Shown piece after piece: positions 6,501 through 12,530 of a DNA stretch of 12,530 nt (the first letter of the stretch is position 1; every line of letters begins with the position of its first letter). Made by a program: the position numbers and the translations under genes. The stretch comes from Bacillota bacterium (lineage in GTDB: Bacteria; Bacillota; Clostridia; Christensenellales; SZUA-584). The stretch is from the NCBI GenBank assembly GCA_023441905.1, contig JAEZNC010000171.1, positions 1 through 12,530 of the forward strand. Reading direction: 5' to 3'. The notes beneath the pieces are model-generated. The model had not been told where the DNA came from and did no database searches. It saw nothing but the letters and a program-made list of their open reading frames with translations.

Positions 6501-6585
6501 AATCCTTTAATCCGGTCCAGAGAGCCCGGCAAGGTATACTTTTTTGTGTACGATCAAAGCCTTGCCAAACGACAAGGCTTTTTTT
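6501..6585 (+). promoter_or_regulatory. PyrR-dependent attenuator leader
   Basis: The PyrR binding loop core UCCAGAGAG (6516-6524) sits on a stem CCGG/CCGG with an outer CCTT/AAGG pairing (6504-6534), the anti-antiterminator. GGCAAGG (6528-6534) can instead pair with CCTTGCC (6560-6566), forming an antiterminator that would break up the terminator at 6556-6585. By analogy with Bacillus pyr leaders, PyrR bound to UMP would stabilise the first stem and stop transcription when pyrimidines are plentiful. One position of the upper stem is mismatched compared with the usual ARUCCNGNGAGGYU. PyrR itself is not encoded in the window. Confidence 0.82.
6556..6585 (+). terminator. Attenuator terminator hairpin
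   Basis: AAAGCCTTG, loop CCAAACGA, CAAGGCTTT, then a run of T. A strong intrinsic terminator lying about 110 bases before the permease start, with its left arm shared with the antiterminator. Confidence 0.9.
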
Positions 6586-6694
6586 AATGCCTTAAGCAAA
6601 GCGCTGCACGTGGCTGTGTACTTACGGCATAGGGCAGCCCAGCCGGAATATTTAGGAAATACTAATTAAAGCATCATATTAAAGGAGGATATAT

Positions 6695-8089
6695 ATGAAC
6701 AAAGCCCCGCAAACAATTGGCTACTTGCCAGACGAGAGACCGCCGGTATGGAAGCTTTTGCTCTATGCTTTGCAGCAGATTGTTGTGATGTTCCCCGCTA
6801 CGATTCTTGTCGCACTTTTAACCGGATTCCATCTTTCCACAACAATTTTCGCAAGCGGTTTTGCCACACTCTGCTTCATTCTCATCACAGGCAGAAAAAT
6901 TCCGCTCTACTTCGGCTCCAGCTTTTCTTATCTTTCCGCTATCATAGGTTTAACAGGCGGTGTCGAATTCGGTCAGCTTCTGCCTGACGCCACCATTTCA
7001 GCTGTGCAGTTCGGCATTATGGCCTCGGGCCTTGTGTCTATCGCTGTCGGCTTTATCGTGAAACTGTTCGGCAGAAAGTCGATTGAAAAAGTGCTGCCGC
7101 CCACGATAACGGGCCCCATCGCGATGGTCATCGGCCTGACGCTGGCGGCCAATGCGCTTGGTGATGCCGCGCCGGTTCAGGGCGCTGCCGGTGTGACCGG
7201 CTCCGACTGGGTTTGGCTGATATCGCTCGTGACGCTGGTGGCCACAATACTGTTCTCCGTTTACCTGAAAGGTGTTTGGGGGCAGCTGCCGCTGCTGTTC
7301 GGCCCGATTGTCGGCTGCGTAACGGCGGCCATCGTGATGGCTGTAACCAATGATGCATCGATTTTCAGAACGCTTCCCGACGCGGCGGCGACAGGCGCGG
7401 CTGTGATCCCCGGCGTGCTAACGGTGCCGCACTTCACACTGCCGGCAATATCGTGGGAGGCTGTCGCGGCGATTATGCCGATCGCGATTGCGACGATTCC
7501 CGAATCGACCGCGCATGTGTTCCAGCTTGATATTTACGTGAATAACCTTGCCCGCAAGAAAGGCAAAGCGGATTATGACATCGGAAACAGGCTCGGTCAG
7601 AACCTTATCGGCGACGGTGTCGGCGATATCGTGGCGAGCGCATTCGGCGGCCCGGCCGGCACGAACTACGGCGAAAACATCAGCGCGATGGCCATCACGA
7701 AGGTGTTCTCGGTGCCCGTGCTGATTGCGGCGGCGATTATCGCGATGGCTCTGTCGTTCGTCACACCGCTGGTTAACGTGATTTACGGCATTCCGCAGGC
7801 GGTTATCGGCGGTATCGAAATCTTCCTGTTCGGCGCGATTGCCGCTCAGGGTATTGCGATTATGATTGACCGCAAGGTGGACATGTTCAGCGCGAAGAAC
7901 ATTGCTGTGATCGCCGTGATTATGATCATCGGTGTTGGCGGACAGTTCAAGTTCGGCGGCATGATTCCGTTCCTTGGCATTGAGGTGCCCTGCATTGCGG
8001 GTGCGGCGATTGTCGGCATACTTCTCAATCTGCTGCTCAGCATTGGCGGCAAGAAGCAGGAAGAAGCGGAAGCTGAAAAGGCTGAATAA
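6695..8089 (+). CDS. pyrP: Uracil permease (NCS2/NAT family, UraA/PyrP type)
   Basis: Proton-coupled uracil importer of the inner membrane; 464 residues and about 14 membrane segments, as in UraA. Seen: the first-helix motif LQQIVVMFPATILV (the usual QH is QQ here), IPLYFGSSFSYLSAI in TM3, IPESTAH with Glu270 matching the substrate-binding Glu of UraA, and GGPAGTNYGENISAMAITK with Glu327, the signature that separates uracil permeases from the xanthine branch. A charged Glu/Lys-rich tail ends the protein. The ATG at 6695 follows AAAGGAGGATATAT, an excellent binding site. The PyrR attenuator in front independently supports pyrimidine rather than purine transport. It is transcribed alone and ends at a strong terminator. 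Confidence 0.92.
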   Translation: MNKAPQTIGYLPDERPPVWKLLLYALQQIVVMFPATILVALLTGFHLSTTIFASGFATLCFILITGRKIPLYFGSSFSYLSAIIGLTGGVEFGQLLPDATISAVQFGIMASGLVSIAVGFIVKLFGRKSIEKVLPPTITGPIAMVIGLTLAANALGDAAPVQGAAGVTGSDWVWLISLVTLVATILFSVYLKGVWGQLPLLFGPIVGCVTAAIVMAVTNDASIFRTLPDAAATGAAVIPGVLTVPHFTLPAISWEAVAAIMPIAIATIPESTAHVFQLDIYVNNLARKKGKADYDIGNRLGQNLIGDGVGDIVASAFGGPAGTNYGENISAMAITKVFSVPVLIAAAIIAMALSFVTPLVNVIYGIPQAVIGGIEIFLFGAIAAQGIAIMIDRKVDMFSAKNIAVIAVIMIIGVGGQFKFGGMIPFLGIEVPCIAGAAIVGILLNLLLSIGGKKQEEAEAEKAE

Positions 8090-8114
8090 CGCGACAATTT
8101 CACTTGATAAACAG

Positions 8115-8142
8115 CAAGGCCGGAGAAATCCGGCCTTGTTTT
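8115..8142 (+). terminator. Terminator of the uracil permease gene
   Basis: CAAGGCCGG, loop AGAAAT, CCGGCCTTG, TTTT: a perfect 9-bp stem starting 25 bases after the stop codon. Confidence 0.9.
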
Positions 8143-8228
8143 CGTCTTGCAATAAACGTTTCAATAATACCACGATATGTATTAGGAGGTAGAAAAACCA
8201 CAAAACTAGAGCTTAGATTGCGTTAAGT

Positions 8229-8465
8229 TTATTTAATTATAGAAATAACGCCCTGGTCTATCAACTGATAAAAATCATTGGCAGTGAATCCTGAATGAAA
8301 TTTATCATAATCAGTTATAGAAAAGCTCATTTTTCTAAGCGTGTCTCGATAGGGTTTTTGCTCTTTTGTTCCAACGCATTTCCTGCATTTTGTGAGCAAT
8401 TGTCTAATACTCTCCGCTTCAGTGAAGTGTATTGGGTTCTATGATTCATAAAAAACATCCTGCAT
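8229..8465 (-). pseudogene. Small broken reading frame after the second DUF3795 gene
   Basis: A frame that starts MQDVFYES, meets TAG at 8439-8441, then stays open for 69 residues (NPIHFTEAESIRQLLTKC ... KFHSGFTANDFYQLIDQG) to a TAA at 8229-8231. It begins 14 bases after the DUF3795 stop, as a third operon gene would. The residues look protein-like (balanced, amphipathic, one C-x-x-C), but I recognise no family and the ribosome binding site is poor. It may be a decayed small gene, or chance. The rest of 8143-8480 holds nothing else I can support, apart from an orphan AGGAGG near 8184 without a start codon. Confidence 0.35.
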
Positions 8466-8479
8466 ATCCTAAAGGTTTT

Positions 8480-8758
8480 TTACAGCCCTCTCAGCAGCTC
8501 CGCCCTCTCATACACGCCCGCCTCATGCTCGGCCTCACTCATACTGGGGTCACGCGTGTCAAAGTAAATCCGGCAGGGCAGTTCACCGCACGCGCCGCAG
8601 TGCGCGTAGCCCTTGCCCGCGCAGCACCCGTATATCGGGCACACCTCGCTTCCCACATAAGGCGCCCAGTACACTTTCCCTTCTATCTCGGCGCAGCCGC
8701 CGCATGACGCTTTGTATTGCGGGCAGCCGCCGCAATCGCATCCGCACGGATTGATCAT
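8480..8758 (-). CDS. DUF3795-type cysteine-rich protein (second copy)
   Basis: A 92-residue protein with the classic DUF3795 layout: MINPCGCDCGGC, CGGC, VCPIYGCC, then HCGACGELPC. The closely spaced cysteines suggest a bound metal, probably zinc; no function is established for the family. The start at 8758 is chosen because GGGAGGTCACTT precedes it directly; an upstream ATG in the same frame (8794) lies inside the neighbouring gene. It is 13 bases downstream of the LCMT-type methyltransferase and probably co-transcribed with it. It is closer to the family consensus than the copy at 5983-6324, and the two are too different to be a recent duplication. Confidence 0.85.
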   Translation of the reverse strand: MINPCGCDCGGCPQYKASCGGCAEIEGKVYWAPYVGSEVCPIYGCCAGKGYAHCGACGELPCRIYFDTRDPSMSEAEHEAGVYERAELLRGL

Positions 8759-8771
8759 AAGTGACCTCCCT

Positions 8772-9572
8772 TTATTCCCCGATTTCCGCCACAACGATGG
8801 TCATGACGTGCTGCGCATCCGCCTGCACCGCCATCGCAGTCTCCATGGGGCTTAATCTCGGCATGATCTTTTGAAACAGCGGATATGTTTCCCGTATATC
8901 AAGACGCGGGAGCAGCGCGCGGACGTCATCGGTCGATTCCTCATGCCAAAGCATCTTCGCGCCCGGCATATTTTTCAGCACGATCAGGTTGCTGATATCA
9001 ATGCCCTTTTGGCTGTAATAATCAAAAAGCACGTCGGCTTTCCCGACCCGCGCCATATGAGCAAACACACGCTTTACATCATCCTTTTCAAGATAGCAAA
9101 GCACGCTTTGTATCATAAAAACGAGGCGGCCTTTCACCTCAATACTTTGAAATGTGGATTCTTCGAGTATAGAGCCCGCGATGGCATGGCAGCGCGGATG
9201 CGGCGGAATCAGCCGCTCACGCAGCGCGATCACATTCGGAAGATCGATATCGTACCAGTTAAGGTTGTTTTGCCCGCAGCGGTAAAACGCGGTATCGAGC
9301 CCGCAGCCAAGGCACACGACAGTGGCCTCGGATTCGTTTTCTACCAAACGTTTTAATTCATTATCGGTGGTCCATGCGCGCGCAATCCACGTAAGACGGC
9401 TGATTTGATGATGCTGCTTGGTAATGTACGAAAAATCGAATTGGCTTTCCTCAACAATTTTGATGCACATCTCGTCTTTCATCAGGCCGTTTGGCTTGAT
9501 GCTTTCCGAGTAGCGCCCCCAGAAGGGCAATAGCATTGTCTGCTCAACACCGTTTAAGCTGTCTTGATGCAT
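8772..9572 (-). CDS. LCMT/TcmP-type class I SAM-dependent methyltransferase
   Basis: A 266-residue methyltransferase of the leucine carboxyl methyltransferase superfamily (PF04072/COG3315), which methylates carboxyl or hydroxyl groups, in some members on polyketides. Seen: GVEQTMLLPFWGRYSES at the N-terminus (typical for the TcmP group), FDFSYI, the SAM-binding VVCLGCGLDTAFYR near 85-98, and WYDIDLPNVIALRERL near 106-121 with the acidic residues that grip SAM. The substrate is unknown. The start at 9572 has GAGGTG upstream and lies about 30 bases after a TATAAT promoter; the longer frame reaching 9704 would cross that promoter and is rejected. It leads a unit with the second DUF3795 gene and is divergent from an MFS exporter. 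Confidence 0.88.
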   Translation of the reverse strand: MHQDSLNGVEQTMLLPFWGRYSESIKPNGLMKDEMCIKIVEESQFDFSYITKQHHQISRLTWIARAWTTDNELKRLVENESEATVVCLGCGLDTAFYRCGQNNLNWYDIDLPNVIALRERLIPPHPRCHAIAGSILEESTFQSIEVKGRLVFMIQSVLCYLEKDDVKRVFAHMARVGKADVLFDYYSQKGIDISNLIVLKNMPGAKMLWHEESTDDVRALLPRLDIRETYPLFQKIMPRLSPMETAMAVQADAQHVMTIVVAEIGE

Positions 9573-9603
9573 GACGTGAACACCTCGATTCTTGTCGATA
9601 CCA

Positions 9604-9632
9604 ATTATAGCACGAGTACCCAATTTATACAA
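9604..9632 (-). promoter_or_regulatory. Promoter of the LCMT-DUF3795 unit
   Basis: On the minus strand: TTGTAT (9627-9632), 17 bases, consensus TATAAT (9604-9609) preceded by TGC, an extended -10. The leader to the ATG at 9572 would be about 25 bases, which fixes the gene start. Confidence 0.65.
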
Positions 9633-9697
9633 TAATTCGCGCTCTGTACGCATCATAAACGGCGCGATGTCAGATACTATAGATAGGGCTGCACAGC

Positions 9698-9726
9698 TTG
9701 ACAAATTTCGCGCATGTGCTTAATGT
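9698..9726 (+). promoter_or_regulatory. Possible promoter of the MFS exporter
   Basis: Consensus TTGACA (9698-9703), 17 bases, then a weak TAATGT (9721-9726), 36 bases before the MFS start. Back to back with the promoter of the methyltransferase unit. Confidence 0.45.
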
Positions 9727-9762
9727 GATTGTTTGGAAATACAACGCGAAGGGAACACATCG

Positions 9763-11184
9763 ATGAAGAAAAAAACAGGGCTCATGCTCTTTTCTGTGGC
9801 GCTCGGGACGTTTATGTCGGCGCTCGACGCGAGCGTCGTCAACGTCGCGAATCCCGTGATTCAGGCGCATTTTAATGTGCCGCTCGCAACGGAAGAGTGG
9901 GTCGTCACCGCGTACCTGATTGTGGTGAGCAGCGTGCTGCTGTTCTTCGGCCGTTTAAGTGACCTTTACGGCCAGAAACGGCTTTACATCACTGGCTTTG
10001 CGGTGTTTACGATTGGCTCGGCGCTCTGTTCGCTCTCGGGCAGCATCGGCATGCTGATTGGTTTTCGCGTGGTGCAGGCGCTTGGCGCGGGCATGATGTT
10101 TTCCACAAACTCGGCGATTATCACGCACAATGTGCCGCCCGAGCGCCGCGGACGCGCTTTCAGCGTGAACGCGATGGCTGTGGCCATTGCGCTGTCCACA
10201 GGGCCCGTTGTGGGCGGCGCGCTGACCGGCGTGCTGGGGTGGCAGAGCATATTCTATATCAATGTTCCTATCGGTATCGTCGGCATTGCGCTGGCCGTCC
10301 GCTTTATCCCGGCGGACAAGCACAAACCCGCCGTGGCGATGGACATTCCGGGCAGTGTGATGATATTCGTATCGCTATTTATGCTGCTGCTCGCGCTGAA
10401 CCAGCTCAGCGCGAATATTGATACCGTCACGTTTGCGCTGCTGATGGCGGGCGGGCTGTTCACAGCTGTCGTGTTCATCCGCTTCGAAAAACGCATAAAG
10501 CATCCGATACTCAATTTAAAGCTGTTTCGCATTCGCGTGTTTTCGGCGAGCCTATCTGCCGCCGTGCTCAATTATATGGCACAGTATGTGATGGTGTTTC
10601 TCGTGCCGTTTTATCTGCAGACCGTGCGCCTTTTCAGCCCCGCGATGTCGGGGCTGCTCTATATGCCGATGCCGCTGGCCGCGCTCATCATCGCGCCGAT
10701 TGCGGGTGCCATTGCCGACCGTACCGATACGCGTTTGCTAAGTTCCTTTGGCATGGGTTTGATGGCGGTCGGGCTGTTTTTACTTAGCCGCATTGAGGCG
10801 GACACGGCCAACGGTTATATCATCATGGCCATGGCTGTGACGGGCTTTGGCTCAGGGCTGTTCCAAACCCCAAACAACAGCGCTGTGATGAGCAGCGTGC
10901 CTGCCGACAGCCGCGGCGTGGCGTCGGGCATGCTCGCGACCGCGCGCAATGTGGGCATGGTGATCGGCGTCGGGCTTTCGAGCGGACTGTTTACGCTGTT
11001 TGCGGGGAGTACGCCCGGGGAGGCTGGAGAAGGGGTCGCCGCGATGATCGCGCAGAAGGAAGCCTTTATTTACGCGCTTCAATGGACGTTTCTGATTGCG
11101 AGCGGCCTTGCCGTGGCGGCAATGGCGGCTTCGCTCACCAAAGGAAAGGCCAGCCTGCCGGATATGCTGAAAAGAGCGGAATGA
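9763..11184 (+). CDS. MFS multidrug-type exporter, DHA2 (14-TM) family
   Basis: A 473-residue proton-driven antiporter of the inner membrane, of the EmrB/QacA/LmrB kind. Seen: LDASVVNVANP in TM1 (motif D1, Asp22), WVVTAYLIVVS in TM2, motif A GRLSDLYGQKRLYI (63-76), RVVQALGAGMMFS (motif B region), PPERRGRAFS, and motif C around LSTGPVVGGALTGVLGW followed by YINVPIGI. Repeat motifs appear in the second half (AGAIADRTDTR, FQTPNNSAVMSSVP, GVASGMLATARNVG). Length and motifs give DHA2; the substrate cannot be read from the sequence. The ATG at 9763 has GAAGGGA upstream; a TTG 30 bases earlier is less likely. The methyltransferase unit runs away from it, with no regulator gene beside it. Confidence 0.9.
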   Translation: MKKKTGLMLFSVALGTFMSALDASVVNVANPVIQAHFNVPLATEEWVVTAYLIVVSSVLLFFGRLSDLYGQKRLYITGFAVFTIGSALCSLSGSIGMLIGFRVVQALGAGMMFSTNSAIITHNVPPERRGRAFSVNAMAVAIALSTGPVVGGALTGVLGWQSIFYINVPIGIVGIALAVRFIPADKHKPAVAMDIPGSVMIFVSLFMLLLALNQLSANIDTVTFALLMAGGLFTAVVFIRFEKRIKHPILNLKLFRIRVFSASLSAAVLNYMAQYVMVFLVPFYLQTVRLFSPAMSGLLYMPMPLAALIIAPIAGAIADRTDTRLLSSFGMGLMAVGLFLLSRIEADTANGYIIMAMAVTGFGSGLFQTPNNSAVMSSVPADSRGVASGMLATARNVGMVIGVGLSSGLFTLFAGSTPGEAGEGVAAMIAQKEAFIYALQWTFLIASGLAVAAMAASLTKGKASLPDMLKRAE

Positions 11185-11440
11185 CCCAAACATGGCTATG
11201 GTTATCCCCGGAATTTCACTCCCGGACTCATCAGACGAGACGATGCGATGCTGACAAAGCAACAAGTGTCATGCCGATGGAGCGCGAGCGGAAGAGAAAT
11301 CCCAAGGTCAAGAGCATAAGAACAGGAGATGCAGTCACGTCGCTTTGATCTTCTCTGCGCAGCGGTATGAGCAACAGATAGAGTTTTTCATGATCTTTAT
11401 CGTATCAAACGATTGTTTGAGTGTTAAAGAACCTTTTGCC
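11185..11440 (+). other. Intergenic stretch after the exporter
   Basis: No gene, RNA or convincing terminator seen. It contains one inverted repeat, TCAAAC-GATT-GTTTGA (11405-11420), whose arms resemble those of the rubrerythrin operator candidate. Frames open here lack ribosome binding sites and known motifs. Confidence 0.5.
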
Positions 11441-11515
11441 GTGGCCCTCTCAGACGACTACCCTATAAGGGTGGACCGGGGGCTGTCACCGATAGGTGAC
11501 TGGGGAGAGAAGATG
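11441..11515 (+). repeat. Composite intergenic repeat, copy C
   Basis: CCCTCTCAGACGA, the inserted module CTACCCTATAAGGGTGGACC, then GGGGGCTGTCACCGATAGG and TGACTGGGGAGAGAAG. It matches the right end of copy B in reverse complement, almost base for base, but has the extra loop module that copy B carries at its left end. From 11516 to 11660 I see nothing further. Confidence 0.75.
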
Positions 11516-11660
11516 ACATGAAAATTAATCACTCGACCGACACGCTATACCACATAACTCATCTATTACCCCGAAAAGATGATCGCCGGAAAAGCCGCAA
11601 TAAAAAAGGATTTTATCATTTTTGATCGCATCACGATACGATTTTTATTTTTTTCCGTCA

Positions 11661-11690
11661 GAATAGCGAAACGCGCACCGCCAAATACTA
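11661..11690 (+). promoter_or_regulatory. Sigma-G/F-like promoter of the coat gene pair
   Basis: GAATA (11661-11665), an 18-base spacer, AATACTA (11684-11690). This is one mismatch from the forespore sigma-G pattern GHATR-N18-CATNHTA, and the transcript would start about 25 bases before the first coat gene. CotF in Bacillus is under sigma-K, so the assignment is tentative. Confidence 0.4.
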
Positions 11691-11722
11691 AGAGTTGTGA
11701 ATAATCTGAAAGGAGTCCTTCT

Positions 11723-11908
11723 ATGTCACAACTCAACAAATTGGAGCTGCAGAACTTAAGGCATCTCATCGGCGCGCACGAAACCGCATTTCAAAAAATG
11801 CAGACGTATGCCCAACAGTCTACAGATCCGCAGGTAAAGTCGTATTTTCAAAAGTCTGCCCAGGATGCGCAGAAAACCAAACAGCAATTGCTGTCATTTT
11901 TAAGTTAG
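11723..11908 (+). CDS. Small coat-associated protein (CotF partner, ferritin-like helix type)
   Basis: Encodes 61 residues, all helical by composition: MSQLNKLELQNLRHLIGAHE, then TYAQQSTDPQVKSYFQKS and a Gln/Lys-rich end. The LQNLRHLIGxHE opening and the short length match the small proteins encoded directly before cotF-like genes in Clostridia, usually annotated as spore coat proteins. AAAGGAG lies 8 bases before the ATG. The TAG stop overlaps the ribosome binding site (AGGAGGG) of the next gene, so the two are surely expressed together. Its individual role is unknown. Confidence 0.75.
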   Translation: MSQLNKLELQNLRHLIGAHETAFQKMQTYAQQSTDPQVKSYFQKSAQDAQKTKQQLLSFLS

Positions 11909-11922
11909 GAGGGTGATCGGAT

Positions 11923-12204
11923 ATGCAGGGAAGCAACACGACGATGGGGGGCAGCGGTTTGCCCGAGAAAGCAATGGTTAATGATGCGCTCGCATCGGTA
12001 AAGGGCAGTTTGTCCACTTATGCCACGGTGATTTCGGAATGCTCGAACCCGAATTTGAGACAGGCTATCCAGCAGATCAGGAACAGCTGCGAGACGTCGC
12101 AGTATGAGCTGTATCAGATCGCCCAGTCGAAAGGTTTTTATCAGCCGGCAACAATGGCAGACGACTCAGAAGTGAATCAGGTCAAGTCGCAGTTTAACGG
12201 CTGA
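11923..12204 (+). CDS. Spore coat protein, CotF family
   Basis: A 93-residue protein of the coat F family (PF07875), found on the spore surface layers of Bacilli and Clostridia. Seen: EKAMVNDALASVKGSLSTYA, ISECSNPNLRQAIQQIRNSC, SQYELYQIAQSKGFYQPA and the closing VNQVKSQFNG. This is the complete family pattern, with the conserved Cys in NSCETSQ. The glycine/serine-rich first 15 residues are outside the domain. TTAGGAGGGTGAT gives a strong binding site. It is the second gene of a two-gene unit that ends at a terminator. Confidence 0.92.
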   Translation: MQGSNTTMGGSGLPEKAMVNDALASVKGSLSTYATVISECSNPNLRQAIQQIRNSCETSQYELYQIAQSKGFYQPATMADDSEVNQVKSQFNG

Positions 12205-12221
12205 CAGTGAGTCACGGGAAG

Positions 12222-12252
12222 AAGCTGACGGAGAGATCCGTTGGCTTTTTTC
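12222..12252 (+). terminator. Terminator of the coat gene unit
   Basis: AGCTGACGGA, loop GAGA, TCCGTTGGCT with two G-U pairs, followed by a T run. It starts about 18 bases after the CotF stop. Confidence 0.8.
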
Positions 12253-12487
12253 TTTTGCTCATACATTACTCATCGCAGATTTAATATCATAAACAAAGAC
12301 ATTATCAGCGTCTTATTTAATAAGACTCAGCTTGATGAATGGCATAATAAGCTCTACTTAATTAATAAGACCGGCATAATGTGCTCCCGCATGACGTGGG
12401 CGACAAATATCGTTTATTCTTCTATATTTTCAACAGTGTTTAAACATGGTATATTTTTGATGATATGATATGTGAGGTCATACAATT
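12253..12487 (+). other. AT-rich intergenic stretch
   Basis: About 235 bases, much richer in A+T than the rest. One plus-strand frame runs through it but begins inside the terminator, has no binding site and matches no family I know. The motif AATAAG recurs three times (near 12320, 12346 and 12364). No clear promoter for the next gene. Confidence 0.4.
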
Positions 12488-12530
12488 ATGAAAAAATCAA
12501 AAAAAGTGATTAAAATACTGGGCATTATCG
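12488..12530 (+). CDS. Start of an unknown gene, probably membrane or secreted (3' truncated)
   Basis: Only 14 codons are visible: MKKSKKVIKILGII. A basic N-terminus turning hydrophobic looks like the beginning of a signal peptide or first membrane helix. TGTGAGGTCA precedes the ATG with GAGG at a usable distance. The family cannot be judged from this length. Confidence 0.5.
   Translation, partial: MKKSKKVIKILGII

Noticed and set aside
6384..6587. Plus-strand frame over the permease leader
   Set aside because: It covers the promoter, PyrR element and terminator, which explain the sequence better; no ribosome binding site.
6400..6694. Purine riboswitch before the permease
   Set aside because: The conserved purine aptamer core is absent, while the PyrR loop UCCAGAGAG and its partner structures are present.
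7418..8203. Minus-strand open frame (261 codons) opposite the uracil permease
   Set aside because: Composition (His, Arg, Asn, Asp) is that of antisense of a membrane protein gene; it also runs across the permease terminator.
9573..9704. N-terminal extension of the LCMT-type methyltransferase
   Set aside because: It would read through a TATAAT promoter; the family's N-terminal motif begins right after the internal ATG at 9572.
12241..12468. 75-codon plus-strand frame after the coat genes
   Set aside because: Begins inside the terminator, no binding site, no recognised motif; AT-rich DNA gives such frames by chance.

Overview
The window reads as chromosomal DNA of a spore-forming anaerobe of the Bacillota (class Clostridia). 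The signs are a rubrerythrin, a CotF-type spore coat pair, a probable Spo0E-like phosphatase, a PyrR-type attenuator and strong AGGAGG-type ribosome binding sites. Most genes are GC-rich; the CPBP protease gene and some intergenic stretches are clearly AT-richer. No transposase, integrase, CRISPR array, tRNA or rRNA is visible, so I do not name a species.

Layout: (1) 1-2593, plus strand: a tightly coupled unit of an S58 (DmpA-like) P1-family peptidase (5' end outside the window), acpS and nnr, joined by two ATGA overlaps. (2) 2613-3470: a short minus-strand Spo0E-like gene with a good promoter, then a decayed XRE-type regulator and a degenerate copy of an intergenic repeat. (3) 3432-4070: rubrerythrin, whose predicted -10 box lies inside a perfect 8-bp-arm palindrome. 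(4) 4071-4410: a convergent intergenic region with a full-length palindromic repeat bracketed by two almost identical terminator hairpins. (5) 4411-6324, minus strand: an apparent operon of a DUF3795 cysteine-rich protein, a CPBP membrane protease and a trans-aconitate-methyltransferase-like gene cut by one in-frame TAG. (6) 6459-8142, plus strand: a uracil permease behind a PyrR attenuator, followed by a strong terminator. (7) 8229-9572, minus strand: an LCMT/TcmP-type methyltransferase, a second DUF3795 protein and a small broken reading frame. (8) 9763-11184, plus strand: a divergent DHA2-type (14-TM) MFS exporter. (9) 11185-12252: a third repeat copy, then two small coat-protein genes behind a sigma-G-like promoter and before a terminator. 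(10) The first 14 codons of another gene at the right edge.

How the genes work together: the first unit is housekeeping (phosphopantetheinylation of acyl carrier protein; repair of hydrated NAD(P)H). Rubrerythrin detoxifies peroxide in anaerobes. The permease is predicted to be made when UMP is low. The two DUF3795/methyltransferase clusters look like accessory modules of unknown purpose. The coat pair points to sporulation.

I did not find a convincing new multi-gene system. The best leads are the recurrent composite repeat with a shared inserted module, the duplicated terminator around one copy, the single-stop methyltransferase, the rubrerythrin operator candidate and the repeated pairing of DUF3795 with methyltransferases.
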